DNA of 64,000 nucleotides from Micromonospora_J zhanjiangensis (GCF_042650605.1 NZ_JBHSBN010000012.1:1-64000), one strand, 5' to 3'. Positions 16,364 through 25,856 are shown, numbered from the stretch's first letter. Notes: generated by a model not told the origin, from the letters alone. Program-made: numbers and translations.

Positions 16364-18130
16364 GTGCAGGAGATCGTGGGTGAGAGCTTGGCCCGACGGC
16401 TGGTGGAGTGGGGGGTCGACACCGTCTTCGGCCTGCCCGGCGACGGCATCAACGGGTTGATGGAGGGCTTCCGCCGGCAGCGGGAGAAGTTGCGGTTCGT
16501 GCTGGTGCACCACGAGGAGGCCGCCGCGTTCATGGCCACCGGGTACGCCAAGGCCACCGGCCGGCTCGGTGTCTGCGCGGCCACCTCCGGGCCCGGCGCG
16601 ATCCACCTGCTCAACGGGCTCTACGACGCCAAGCTCGACCATGTGCCGGTGCTGGCGATCACCGGCATGCAGGAGACCTCGGTGCTGGGCTCGCACTATC
16701 AGCAGGAGGTGCACACCACCCAGCTCTACCAGGACGTGGCCGCGTACAACCTGATGGTGACCAACCCGCAGCAGATGCCGGCGGTGGTGGACCTGGCGAT
16801 CCGCGACGCGCTGAGCAGGCGGACCGTGGCGCACCTGACGTTCCCCAACGACGTGCAGGTCGCGCTCGCGTCGGAGGACCCGTACCGGCACGTCAGCCCC
16901 GGCGAGCCGCCGGCGAGCGCGGCCGTGGCTTCCTACCCGCGGTTGCCGCCGGAGGCGCGGGAGCTGGCGAAGGCGGCCGAGGTGCTCAAGGCCGGCCGCA
17001 AGGTCGCCATGCTCGTCGGCGTCGGCGCGCGCGGCGCTCGGGACGAGGTCCTGGCGGTGGCCGAGGCACTGGCCAGTCCGATCGTCAAGACGTTGCCCGG
17101 CAAGCTGGTGGTGCCCGACGACCATCCGTTGACCACCGGCGGTCTCGGGCTGCTCGGGACCGCGCCGAGTGAGGAGCTGATGGAGGAGTGCGACACCCTG
17201 CTGATGGTGGGCACCTCCTTCCCGTACGGGAAGTATCTGCCCGCTCCCGGGCAGGCGAAGGTGGTGCAGATCGATGTCGACCCGAGCCTGATCGGGATGC
17301 GGCTGCCGGTCGAGGCGCCGGTCTGCGCGGACGCGCGCCTGGCGCTGCGGGACCTGTTGCCGATGCTCGACCACGGCCCGGACCGTTCGTTCCTGGAGAA
17401 GTACCAGCGCAAGATGGACGGCTGGCGCTCGGAGATGACCAGCCTGGTGGACCCGGAGCGGTCGCCGATCGCGCCCCAGTACCTCATGGGCTGCGTCGAC
17501 GAGGCCGCCGCCGACGACGCCATCCTGACCTGTGACTCGGGGACCATCGCCACCTGGTCGGCGCGGCACTGGACGATCCGCGGCGATCGCGAGTTCTACC
17601 TGTCGGGCAACCTGGCCACGATGGCGCCCGGCCTGCCGTACGCGATCGCGATGCAGCACGCCCACCCGGGCCGGCAGGTGATCGCGTTCGTCGGCGACGG
17701 CGGGTTCGCGATGCTGATGGCCGAGTTCCTCACCGCGGTCCGGCACGAGTTGCCGATCAAGGTGGTGGTCAACAACAACAACTCGTACGGGCAGATCCTC
17801 TGGGAGCAGATCGTCCTCGGCTACCCCGAGTACGCGGTGCGCCACCGCCAGCCGGAGGCAAACTTCTCCACCTGGGCACGTGGCTGTGGCGCGTTCGGCG
17901 TCAAGGTGACCGACGCGAAGGTGCTCCCGGGCGCCATCCGGGAGGCCCTTGCACATCCCGGGCCGGCGCTGGTCGACTGCGACGTCAACCCCAACGAGCC
18001 GCCGATGCCCGGGAAGGTGAAGTACGACCAGGCGAAACACTTCACCGAGGCGTTCCTGCGCGGTCAGCCGCACAAGGTCGCCACCCTCGCCACCGTCGCC
18101 CGCGACAAGATCAACGAGCTGCGCTCGTGA
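16364..18130 (+). CDS. Pyruvate oxidase-like thiamine pyrophosphate enzyme
   Basis: Predicted 588 residues with the three domains of the pyruvate oxidase/acetolactate synthase family. Catalytic Glu51 lies in HHEEAAAF; the TPP/Mg motif starts GDGGFAML and ends in VVNNNNSYG. Length and order (N-terminal Pyr domain, central FAD-type domain, C-terminal PP domain) match PoxB, which oxidises pyruvate to acetate and CO2 and passes electrons to quinone. A related sulfoacetaldehyde or oxalyl-CoA type role cannot be excluded. GTG 16364 follows AGGAGG at 16353-16358. It overlaps the next gene by GTGA, so both are translated together. Confidence 0.8.
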   Translation: MQEIVGESLARRLVEWGVDTVFGLPGDGINGLMEGFRRQREKLRFVLVHHEEAAAFMATGYAKATGRLGVCAATSGPGAIHLLNGLYDAKLDHVPVLAITGMQETSVLGSHYQQEVHTTQLYQDVAAYNLMVTNPQQMPAVVDLAIRDALSRRTVAHLTFPNDVQVALASEDPYRHVSPGEPPASAAVASYPRLPPEARELAKAAEVLKAGRKVAMLVGVGARGARDEVLAVAEALASPIVKTLPGKLVVPDDHPLTTGGLGLLGTAPSEELMEECDTLLMVGTSFPYGKYLPAPGQAKVVQIDVDPSLIGMRLPVEAPVCADARLALRDLLPMLDHGPDRSFLEKYQRKMDGWRSEMTSLVDPERSPIAPQYLMGCVDEAAADDAILTCDSGTIATWSARHWTIRGDREFYLSGNLATMAPGLPYAIAMQHAHPGRQVIAFVGDGGFAMLMAEFLTAVRHELPIKVVVNNNNSYGQILWEQIVLGYPEYAVRHRQPEANFSTWARGCGAFGVKVTDAKVLPGAIREALAHPGPALVDCDVNPNEPPMPGKVKYDQAKHFTEAFLRGQPHKVATLATVARDKINELRS

Positions 18131-21100
18131 CCGAGTTGCTGCCCGACCCGGTCCTGCGCCCGCCCGAACCCGCCCACGACATCGACCTCGCGGCCCTCGC
18201 CGCAGACCTGCGCGCCGAGGTGGACGGCGAGGTCCGGTTCGACGACGGCTCCCGCGCCGCGTACTCCACCGACGCCTCCAACTACCGGCAGGTCCCGCTC
18301 GGCGTGGTGGTGCCCCGCACGGTCGACGCGGCGGTGGCCGCCGTCGCCGTCTGCCGCCGGCACCACGCGCCGCTGACCTCGCGCGGCGGCGGCACCAGCC
18401 TGGCCGGCGAGTGCACCAACACCGCCGTGATCCTGGACTGGTCGAAGTACTGTCACCGGCTGCTGGAGGTCGACGCCGACAACCGGACCTGTCTGGTGGA
18501 ACCGGGCATCGTGCTGGACGAACTCAACGATCAGCTCAAGCCGACGGGACTCGAATACGGGCCCCGGCCGGCGACCCACAACCACTGCACACTCGGCGGG
18601 ATGATCGGCAACAACTCCTGCGGCGCCACCGCCCAGCGCTCGGGCAAGGTGGTCGACAACGTCGTCGAACTGGAGGTGCTGCTGTACGACGGCACCCGGA
18701 TGTGGGTGGGGGAGACCAGCGACGAGGAGTACGCCCGCATCCAGCGCGACGGCGGCCGTCAGGCCGAGATCTACCGGCAGCTGCGCGCGCTGCGCGACGA
18801 GTACCTGGCCGACATCCGCACCCGCTACCCGCACATCCCGCGCCGGGTCTCCGGCTACAACCTGGACAGCCTGTTGCCGGAGAAGAACTTCCACGTCGCC
18901 CAGGCCCTGGTCGGGTCGGAGGCGACCCTGGTCACCGTGCTGCGTGCCCGGCTGAGGCTGATCCCGGTGGTGAAGGCCACCGCGATGGTGTTCCTCAGCT
19001 ACCCGGACATCGCCGCGGCCGGCGACGACGTGCCGCGGATCCTCGAACACGACCCGATCGTCCTGGAGGGGATCGACGACAAACTGATCACCTTCGAGCA
19101 GCGCAAGCACCTGCATCCGAAGGCCCTGCACGAACTGCCCGAGGGCGGGGCATGGTTGATGGTGCAGCTCGGCGGCGACACGGCCGAGCGGGCGCGGGCC
19201 GCCGCCGATCGGCTGATCGCCGCGGTCGACAGGGATCGCGGGCCACGGGTGCACGAGTTCGCCGACCCGGCCGACGAGCAGCGGATGTGGGCGGTCCGCG
19301 AATCCGGGTTGGGTGCCACCGCGCACGTGTCCGACTACCAGGACAGCGGACCAGGCTGGGAGGACTCCGCCGTCGCACCGGAGAAGCTGGGCGACTACCT
19401 GCGCGACCTCGACCGGCTCTACCGGGAGTTCGGCTTCGAGAAGGCGTCCGTCTACGGGCACTTCGGGCAGGGCTGCGTACACAGCCGTATCCCGTTCCGG
19501 CTGCGCACCGCCGACGGGGTCCGGGACTTCCGCGCGTTCGTCGAACGCGCCGCCGACCTGGTCGCCGGCTACGGCGGCTCGTTCTCCGGTGAACACGGGG
19601 ACGGGCAGGCCCGCGGTGAACTGCTGCCGAAGATGTACGGCGCGCGGCTGATCCGGGCGTTCGGCCAGTTCAAGGCGATCTTCGACCCGGACGACCGGAT
19701 GAACCCCGGCAAGGTGTTGCCGCCGTACCCATTGGACAGCCACCTGCGGCTGGGGGTCGACTACGACCACGGCGCCGTCGACACCGTCTTCGCCTATTCG
19801 GACGACGGCGGCAGCTTCGGCGACGCGGTGCTGCGCTGCGTGGGCGTGGGCAAGTGCCGCCGGCACTCCGGCGGGGTGATGTGCCCCTCCTACATGGTCA
19901 CCCGGGAAGAGGAGCACTCGACCCGGGGCCGGGCGCGGCTGCTGTTCGAGATGCTCGACGGCACCGCGCGCGGCGGCGCCATCGGCGACGGCTGGCGCTC
20001 GGACGCCGTACGGGACGCGCTGGACCTCTGCCTGGCCTGCAAGGGCTGCAAGGCCGACTGCCCGGTCAACGTCGACATGGCCACCTACAAGGCCGAGTTC
20101 CTCTCCCACCACTACGCCGGCCGGCTGCGTCCCCGGTCGCACTACTCGATGGGCTGGCTGCCGCTGATGGCCGCCGTCGCGGCCCGGCTGCCACGCATGG
20201 TCAACGCCTTCGCGCACGCTCCCGGGCTCGGCCGCCTGGCCAAGGTCGTCGGCGGGATCGACCGGCGGCGGGAGATCCCCGTCTTCGCGTCGGAGTCGTT
20301 CCAGCGGTGGTTCGCCCGCCGCACCCCGGGTGGGGACGGTTCCCGGGGCGAGGTGGTGCTCTGGCCGGACACCTTCACCAACCACTTCCACCCAGGGATC
20401 GCCCGGGCGGCGGTGGAGGTCCTGGAGACGGCCGGCTGGCGGGTCCGGGTGCCCGACCGGCCGGTGTGCTGCGGGCTGACCTGGATCTCCACCGGTCAGC
20501 TCGGCGTCGCCAAGCGGGTGCTGCGCCACACCGTCGACGTGTTACGGCCGTACCTGCGCGCCGGGACCCGGGTGGTCGGCCTGGAACCGAGCTGCACGGC
20601 GGTGTTCCGCAGCGACGCGCACGAACTGTTCCCGGACGACGACGACGTCACCCGGCTGCGCGAGCAGACAGTCACCCTCGCCGAACTGCTGCACGAGCAC
20701 AGCCCCGGCTGGCAGCCGCCCCGCCTCGACGGGCACGCCCTGATCCAGACCCACTGCCACCAGCACGCGGTCCTCGGTACCGCCGCCGACCAGGCCGTGC
20801 TGTCCGCGGCCGGGGTGGACGCGGAGTTTCTCGACTCCGGCTGCTGCGGGCTGGCCGGCAACTTCGGGTTCGAGCAGGGCCACCACGAGGTCTCCGAGGC
20901 GTGCGCGGAACGGGTGCTGCTGCCCGCCGTCCGCGACGCCGCCGACACCGACGTGATCCTCGCCGACGGGTTCAGCTGCCGTACCCAGGTGGGGCAGGGC
21001 GCCTCCGACGGCCGTTCCGCCATCCATCTGGCCGAGTTGCTGCGCGCCGCCCTGCACCACGACACCGTGCCCGGGCGGCCCGAGCTGAGCTGGGGCGAGC

Positions 21101-21204
21101 GGCCCCGACCACCCGGCCCGGGCACCCGCTGGGCGGCGGCCGGCCTGGTGGCGGCCGCCGGGGTGGCCACGGCGACCGCGCTGGCCCGCCGGTGGATGCG
21201 GTGA
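18127..21204 (+). CDS. FAD-linked oxidoreductase fused to Fe-S / CCG domains (lactate or glycolate dehydrogenase-like)
   Basis: Predicted 1025 residues. Order: FAD_binding_4 (about 40-270; TSRGGGTSLAGE), FAD oxidase C domain (about 275-540; GEHGDGQARGEL), two ferredoxin-like cysteine clusters (about 577-592 and CLACKGCKADCPVN near 640), two CCG domains (CCGLTW and SGCCGLAGNFG), and a hydrophobic C-terminal segment (about 1000-1020) that could anchor it. This joins GlcD- and GlpC-type parts in one chain, as in D-2-hydroxyacid dehydrogenases that reduce quinone. D-lactate or glycolate is the likely substrate, with pyruvate or glyoxylate the product. Overlap with the pyruvate oxidase-like gene fits a lactate-pyruvate-acetate route. 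Confidence 0.85.
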   Translation: MTELLPDPVLRPPEPAHDIDLAALAADLRAEVDGEVRFDDGSRAAYSTDASNYRQVPLGVVVPRTVDAAVAAVAVCRRHHAPLTSRGGGTSLAGECTNTAVILDWSKYCHRLLEVDADNRTCLVEPGIVLDELNDQLKPTGLEYGPRPATHNHCTLGGMIGNNSCGATAQRSGKVVDNVVELEVLLYDGTRMWVGETSDEEYARIQRDGGRQAEIYRQLRALRDEYLADIRTRYPHIPRRVSGYNLDSLLPEKNFHVAQALVGSEATLVTVLRARLRLIPVVKATAMVFLSYPDIAAAGDDVPRILEHDPIVLEGIDDKLITFEQRKHLHPKALHELPEGGAWLMVQLGGDTAERARAAADRLIAAVDRDRGPRVHEFADPADEQRMWAVRESGLGATAHVSDYQDSGPGWEDSAVAPEKLGDYLRDLDRLYREFGFEKASVYGHFGQGCVHSRIPFRLRTADGVRDFRAFVERAADLVAGYGGSFSGEHGDGQARGELLPKMYGARLIRAFGQFKAIFDPDDRMNPGKVLPPYPLDSHLRLGVDYDHGAVDTVFAYSDDGGSFGDAVLRCVGVGKCRRHSGGVMCPSYMVTREEEHSTRGRARLLFEMLDGTARGGAIGDGWRSDAVRDALDLCLACKGCKADCPVNVDMATYKAEFLSHHYAGRLRPRSHYSMGWLPLMAAVAARLPRMVNAFAHAPGLGRLAKVVGGIDRRREIPVFASESFQRWFARRTPGGDGSRGEVVLWPDTFTNHFHPGIARAAVEVLETAGWRVRVPDRPVCCGLTWISTGQLGVAKRVLRHTVDVLRPYLRAGTRVVGLEPSCTAVFRSDAHELFPDDDDVTRLREQTVTLAELLHEHSPGWQPPRLDGHALIQTHCHQHAVLGTAADQAVLSAAGVDAEFLDSGCCGLAGNFGFEQGHHEVSEACAERVLLPAVRDAADTDVILADGFSCRTQVGQGASDGRSAIHLAELLRAALHHDTVPGRPELSWGERPRPPGPGTRWAAAGLVAAAGVATATALARRWMR

Positions 21205-22289
21205 CCGGGGTTGCCCTCACCGCCGAGGCGTACCGGATTCCCACCGACGTCCCCGAGGGTGACGGCACCCTCGCCTGGACCGCGACCACGCTGGTGCTGG
21301 TCCGGGCGCAGGCCGACGGGCACACCGGGATCGGCTGGACCTACGGGCCGGCCGCCGTCGTGCCGGTGGTCATCGACCTGCTCGCGCCGGTCGTCGCCGG
21401 CCTGGACCCGGACGACGTCCCGACGGCCTGGACCAGCATGCGGCGGCGGCTGCGCAACGCCGGCCGGCCCGGCGTCGCCGGGCTCGCCCTCTCCGCCGCC
21501 GACTGCGCCCTCTGGGACCTCAAGGCCCGCCGGCACGAGCTGCCGCTGGCCCGGCTGCTGGGCACCGCCCGCCGGGAGGTGCCGGTCTACGGCAGCGGCG
21601 GTTTCACCACGTACGACGCGGAACGTCAACACCGGCAGCTCGCCGGCTGGGTGCACGAGGAGGGCATTCCCCGGGTGAAGATCAAAATCGGTGAGTCGTG
21701 CGGCACGGAGGAGGAGCGCGACCTGGACCGGGTGGCGGCCGCCCGCCGCACGATCGGCGACGACGCGGAGTTGTTCGTCGACGCCAACGGCGCCTACCAG
21801 CGCAAGCAGGCGATCCGGGTGGCGCACGCCGCCGAGGGCCTGGACGTGCGCTGGTACGAGGAGCCGGTCAGCTCCGACGACCTGCCCGGCCTGGCCCAGG
21901 TGCGCGACCGGGTCACGGCCGACGTGACGGCGGGGGAGTACGGCTTCGACCTGGTCTACTTCCACCGCATGGCCCCGTACGTGGACTGCCTCCAGATCGA
22001 CGTCACCCGCTGCGGCGGCATCAGCGAGTTCGTCCGGGCGGCCGCGGTGGCCGACGCCGTCGGAATCCAGGTGTCCGGGCACTGCGCCCCGCACCAGCAC
22101 CTGCCGGTCGCCGCCGCCACGCCGAACCTGCGGCACCTGGAGTGGTTCCACGACCACGTCCGGATCGAGGCGATGCTCTTCGACGGCGCGCAGCCGGCCA
22201 CCGGCGGCGCGGTGCCGGTCCAGACCGACCGGCCGGGCAACGGGCTGGAGTTCCGCGCCGAGCAGGCCCGGCAGTTCCGGGTGGCCTGA
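21201..22289 (+). CDS. Enolase-superfamily dehydratase/racemase (mandelate racemase group)
   Basis: Predicted 362 residues. It shows the N-terminal cap, then the TIM barrel with the KXK pair (VKIKIGE), the metal ligands in DANGAY, EEP and TAGEYG, the DVTRCGG motif and a late SGHCAPH loop. These place it in the mandelate racemase/muconate lactonizing group, whose members take the alpha proton from acid sugars and other carboxylates. The exact substrate is not readable. GTG 21201 overlaps the previous stop (GTGA), suggesting use with the upstream hydroxyacid dehydrogenase. Confidence 0.85.
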   Translation: MTGVALTAEAYRIPTDVPEGDGTLAWTATTLVLVRAQADGHTGIGWTYGPAAVVPVVIDLLAPVVAGLDPDDVPTAWTSMRRRLRNAGRPGVAGLALSAADCALWDLKARRHELPLARLLGTARREVPVYGSGGFTTYDAERQHRQLAGWVHEEGIPRVKIKIGESCGTEEERDLDRVAAARRTIGDDAELFVDANGAYQRKQAIRVAHAAEGLDVRWYEEPVSSDDLPGLAQVRDRVTADVTAGEYGFDLVYFHRMAPYVDCLQIDVTRCGGISEFVRAAAVADAVGIQVSGHCAPHQHLPVAAATPNLRHLEWFHDHVRIEAMLFDGAQPATGGAVPVQTDRPGNGLEFRAEQARQFRVA

Positions 22290-22340
22290 GACGTCGGCGC
22301 CGGCGGCCGGGGCGACCGACGCACGACGCGAGAGGAAGCG

Positions 22341-22781
22341 ATGAGGACCGAGGAACTGCACCAGCCGACCGGTCGGGTGCTGGTCGTCGTCTGCGACAAG
22401 GGCGACGAGCCGGTCACCGCGATCGGCGACGCGCTGCGCCGGCACGACCTGCGCGCCGGCCGGGTGACCGCCGTGGGCGGCTTCCGGGAGGCCGAGGTCG
22501 GCTGGTTCGACCGGGAGAAGGGCGACTACCGGCACATCCCGGTACGCGAGCAGGTGGAGGTGCTGTCGCTGGTCGGAGACGTGGCGGCCCAGGATGGGGA
22601 GCCGGCCCTGCACGTACACGCGGTGCTCGGCCGGCCCGACGGCAGCACGGTGGGCGGGCACCTGCTCTCAGCCCGGGTGTGGCCGACCCTGGAGGTGATC
22701 GTCACCGAGGTCGCCCCCGAACTGGCCAAGCGGGTCGATCCGGAGACCGGGCTGGCCCTCATCGCCCGGTCCGGACGCTGA
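22341..22781 (+). CDS. PPC/DUF296 domain protein
   Basis: Predicted 146 residues, a single PPC (DUF296) domain. Family features are the beta strand ending AVGGFREAEVGWFD, the metal-type HVHAVLG motif and GGHLLSARVWPTLEVIV near the end. The fold occurs in plant AT-hook proteins and as stand-alone bacterial proteins of uncertain job, often trimeric. GAGAGGAAG lies just before the ATG. It ends five bases from the converging GH15 gene. Confidence 0.82.
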   Translation: MRTEELHQPTGRVLVVVCDKGDEPVTAIGDALRRHDLRAGRVTAVGGFREAEVGWFDREKGDYRHIPVREQVEVLSLVGDVAAQDGEPALHVHAVLGRPDGSTVGGHLLSARVWPTLEVIVTEVAPELAKRVDPETGLALIARSGR

Positions 22782-22786
22782 GCCGG

Positions 22787-24559
22787 TCAGCGGCAGGGCT
22801 CGACCTGGCCGAGCGTCACCGCGGTCTCCAACATCAGCGCGTGCACGAACCCCTGGGGCAGGTTGCCGCGCAACTGGCGCTGCCGCACGTCGTACTCCTC
22901 GGTGAAAAGGCCCGGCGGGCCGCAGGCGGCCCGGTTGCGTTCGAACCAGCGATTGGCGCCCACCGGGTCGCCGGCCTGCCACGCGGCCAGCGCGGCGGCG
23001 AACCCGCACAGCAGGAACGCGCCCTCGGCGTCGCCGAGCGGCCGACGGTCGGGACGAAACCGGTAGAGATAGCCGTCCTGGGCCAGGTCGGCGACGACCG
23101 CCCGGCGGGTCAGGCCGATGCGCGGATCCTGCGGCGGGAGTGCCCCGCGGATGCCGGGCAGCAGCAACGCGGCATCGACCCGGTCGTCGTCGTACGCACG
23201 ACGCCAGCGCCCGCCTGCGGTTAGCCCCTGCGCGGCGGCGTCGGCGAGGATCCGGTCGGCCAGCGCCGACCAGCGCGCGGCCGGGCGCGCCGACGCGGTA
23301 CGCGCAGCCGTCCGCAGCCCTGCCACACAGGTCAGCTTCGAGTGCGTCCACTGCCGGGGCGGCAACTCCCAGATCCCGGCGTCCGGCTGCGACCAGCGCC
23401 GCTCGATCACCTCGGCGGCCAGCCGCATCGCGCGCCGGCCGTCGCTGTCGAGCCGGTCGTGGCGCTGGGCGGCGGCCAACACCATCAGGAGCTCGCCGAA
23501 CGCGTCCAGCTGGAACTGGCCGCGTACCCAGTTGCCGGTGCGCGCCCCCGCACCGGGGTAACCGGGCAGGTCGTCCAACGGCTGCTCCGGCGGCACCGGA
23601 TCCCCGCCGACGGTGTAGGCAGGCGCGAGGTCGTCCCCGTCCGCCAGCACCCGGTCGGTCAGGAACGCGACGGCGTCGTCGAGCAGATCGTACCGCCCCA
23701 CCAGCGCGGCGGCCTGGCCGGCGAAGGACTGGTCGCGGATCCACGCGTACCGGTAGTCGTAGTTGCGCCCGGCCATCGCCCGCTCCGGCAGGGCGGTGGT
23801 GGCGGCGGCGACCATGCCGCCGCCCGGCCGGGTCATGCCGCGCAGCACCGCGCAGGCCAGCCTGGCGTCCCGGGCGGCCGGTCCGGCCAGCGACGGGACC
23901 ACCGAGGCCCAGTGCAGCTCGGTGGTCCGCCACAGTTCCCCGGGCGACTCGCACGGCTGGTCCAGCCGGCCGGCCGCCAACTCCAGCACCAGGTCGTGCC
24001 GGCCACCCGCCGGAACCGTCAGCTCACCAGCCAGGAAGCCGTGCCGGTCCCGGCGCAGCCGGCCGCCGCCCTGCAACCGCAGGTGCAGCCCACCGGTACG
24101 GGCCAGCCACCGGTCGCCGTCCCGGGTCACGTCCCGCACCGGCTCCCGGCCGAAGCCGGCCCGCGGGTCCAGCACCACCCGCACCCGGGTCGGCCGTTCC
24201 AGCGCGCGGACCTGGCGCAGCAGCACCAACCGGCCCGCCTCACCGGGGAAGACCAGCGCCTCCCGGGATTCGACGATCCCGTCCCCGGTGACCCACCGGC
24301 TGCGCCAGATCAGCGAGCCCGGCTCGTAGTGCCCGCCCCAGACGAACCGGTCGGCCGTGGGCGCGACCAGGAACCGGCCGGTCCCGCCGAGCAGGGCGCT
24401 GAACACCGCCGGATCGGACCAGCCGGGAGCGCACAACCAGGCGACGTCACCACCGGGGCCGATGAGCGCGCCCCGGTGTCCGTCGGCGAGCAGCGCGTAG
24501 TCCCGCAGCACCGCCGGGCCGGCGCCGGCGGCCGGCTGGTCGGCTGCCGCTGCGGCCAT
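22787..24559 (-). CDS. Glycoside hydrolase family 15 protein (glucoamylase/trehalase-like)
   Basis: Predicted 590 residues without a signal peptide, so cytosolic. An N-terminal beta-sandwich (about 20-230) precedes the (alpha/alpha)6 barrel. GH15 signatures are NYDYRYAWIRDQSF, the GIWELPPRQWTHSKL segment with the presumed acid Glu, and FTEEYDV...GNLPQGF with the presumed base. Actinobacterial cytosolic members hydrolyse alpha-glucans or trehalose. The start is ATG 24559. Right of it lies the boundary of the degraded integrated element. Confidence 0.88.
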   Translation of the reverse strand: MAAAAADQPAAGAGPAVLRDYALLADGHRGALIGPGGDVAWLCAPGWSDPAVFSALLGGTGRFLVAPTADRFVWGGHYEPGSLIWRSRWVTGDGIVESREALVFPGEAGRLVLLRQVRALERPTRVRVVLDPRAGFGREPVRDVTRDGDRWLARTGGLHLRLQGGGRLRRDRHGFLAGELTVPAGGRHDLVLELAAGRLDQPCESPGELWRTTELHWASVVPSLAGPAARDARLACAVLRGMTRPGGGMVAAATTALPERAMAGRNYDYRYAWIRDQSFAGQAAALVGRYDLLDDAVAFLTDRVLADGDDLAPAYTVGGDPVPPEQPLDDLPGYPGAGARTGNWVRGQFQLDAFGELLMVLAAAQRHDRLDSDGRRAMRLAAEVIERRWSQPDAGIWELPPRQWTHSKLTCVAGLRTAARTASARPAARWSALADRILADAAAQGLTAGGRWRRAYDDDRVDAALLLPGIRGALPPQDPRIGLTRRAVVADLAQDGYLYRFRPDRRPLGDAEGAFLLCGFAAALAAWQAGDPVGANRWFERNRAACGPPGLFTEEYDVRQRQLRGNLPQGFVHALMLETAVTLGQVEPCR

Positions 24560-24713
24560 GGCTGTCGCCTTTCTGGTCGATGTCCGTGACCCTCAGTACC
24601 CGTCCGTCCCGGTCTGACACGCCCTTCTGCCATTGGTCGACTCCTTTACTCGGCCTGTTTATGCTTCAGACCACCAGGGCGAACGTGCGTGAGCATGTCG
24701 CTGGGCCACCGGA

Positions 24714-24757
24714 CTACTGGGGTCAAGGGGTCGCAGGTTCAAATCCTGTCGTCCCGA
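24714..24757 (+). other. 3' half of a tRNA-Pro gene (attachment-site scar)
   Basis: From about 24714 the sequence reads like the tRNA-Pro anticodon loop onwards (CTGGGG TCAAGG), then T arm GCAGG-TTCAAAT-CCTGT, acceptor strand CGTCCCG and discriminator A at 24757. The 5' half (CGGGACG, D arm) is absent and no CCA follows, so it is not a working tRNA. Integrative elements of actinomycetes commonly recombine at the 3' half of tRNA genes, including tRNA-Pro, and leave such a copy at one junction. Integrase remains start 110 bases downstream, which fits. Confidence 0.6.
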
Positions 24758-24869
24758 CAGCGAGAGGGTTTCCGCAGTTCAGCGACTTGCGGGAGCCCTC
24801 TTTGCATTGCTCGGCATGGATGCCGGTCTAGCAAGCCGCTGTTGGACTCCTTGACTCCGGCAGGTTGTC

Positions 24870-25255
24870 ATGCCACTACTGGATCTTCAAAAGCTCACTG
24901 ACGGGCTCTCCCGGACCTGGGCCAGATTCCTGCGGGACTGGGACCGGTCACTGCGGACCGGAAGCTATCCGAGACCACCCGTTACAACTACCTGTTGGCC
25001 GCCGTGCAGTGGGGTCGGTACCTGGGGGAGCACCCGCGGGTTCCGGACGCCGACGACGCGGCCGATGACCCGTGCACGGTGACGCGGGCGCATGTGGAGG
25101 CGTTCCAGGGTTGGATGATCGAGACCCGGTCGGCGTCGACCGCCTTGAACAAGCGCAGCCACGGGCTGCAGGGCGTCTACCGACGCTTGCGGCATAGTTT
25201 CACCGTGCGAGGTCCGGCAGCGCGGCCCGTGCGTACCTCAAGGGGCCAGGCGTGA
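24870..25255 (+). pseudogene. Broken tyrosine recombinase, N-terminal part
   Basis: The N-terminal core-binding domain of a phage-type integrase, in two frames. Frame one runs from ATG 24870 (LLDLQKLTDGLSRTWARFLR...LRTGSYP). After 24970 the natural continuation (ETTRYNYLLAAVQWGRYLGE...VEAFQGWMIETRSASTALNK) is in the next frame. The shift fits loss of a single G at about 24971 (CCGGAG read as CCGAG). The protein then ends without its catalytic domain. It sits just right of the tRNA-Pro scar, where an integrase gene is expected. Confidence 0.7.
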
Positions 25256-25301
25256 TCAGCCCTCCAGACCACGCATCCGACGACCAACTCCCGACCGGCT
25301 C

Positions 25302-25856
25302 TCACAGCGGGCGGGAAGCGATCAGGTCGTCGACGGCGAGGTCCGTGGCGACATACGGGACGGGGATCCGCTCCCCGCGCAGGTACTCAGTCCGAGTCCG
25401 GTAGCCGGAAGAAATCGGCCCGGTGTGCTCGTAGACCGCTTCCTGCGTCACCACCCAGTACACCGGATAGCCGGCTCGACCGTATAGGCGGGTCTTGACA
25501 TTGAGATCCTGGATCATGGTCTCGTCAGCCACCTCGACCACGAGCAACACATCGGACGCGTCCCAGACTGACAACCTCGCACCGACGGTTCCGATCGGCT
25601 CCGCGTCGGCCCGACGCACCCAACAATCAGGATCGGGAAGCGACCCCCCGGTCGGCAGGCTCGCTGTCGTCAGCCGGGCTCCCGTCCGTGGCAGCAGCGC
25701 CAGGACCTGGGCTACCGTCTCGCCGTGCCATGATCCGATCACCACGGGCCAGATCTCTCCCTCAACGAGTTCCACCCGGTGGTCGAAGGCGCCCGCTTCC
25801 GACGCACGCACGAACTCGCTCTGGCTCCATCGGTAGGCGAGTACGGGCTGGGTCAT
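25302..25856 (-). CDS. Uma2 family (DUF820) restriction-endonuclease-fold protein
   Basis: Predicted 184 residues. Conserved Uma2 positions are visible: HRVELVEGEIWPV, PDPDCWVRR, VLLVVEVADET and the Lys in VKTRLYGRAGYPVYWVV, which together build a PD-(D/E)XK-like site. Uma2 proteins are abundant in cyanobacteria and actinomycetes and are presumed nucleases; their biology is poorly known. ATG 25856 was chosen because the family start (a short helix before HRVELVEG) fits. It lies intact inside a stretch of decayed integrative-element sequence. Confidence 0.8.
   Translation of the reverse strand: MTQPVLAYRWSQSEFVRASEAGAFDHRVELVEGEIWPVVIGSWHGETVAQVLALLPRTGARLTTASLPTGGSLPDPDCWVRRADAEPIGTVGARLSVWDASDVLLVVEVADETMIQDLNVKTRLYGRAGYPVYWVVTQEAVYEHTGPISSGYRTRTEYLRGERIPVPYVATDLAVDDLIASRPL

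Noticed and set aside
20496..22661. A 721-codon antisense frame over the FAD/Fe-S and enolase-superfamily genes
   Set aside because: No domain content; the two sense genes below it are full length with intact active sites.
24714..24757. A functional tRNA-Pro gene
   Set aside because: Only the 3' half is present: no D arm, no 5' acceptor strand and no complete anticodon arm can be formed with upstream bases.
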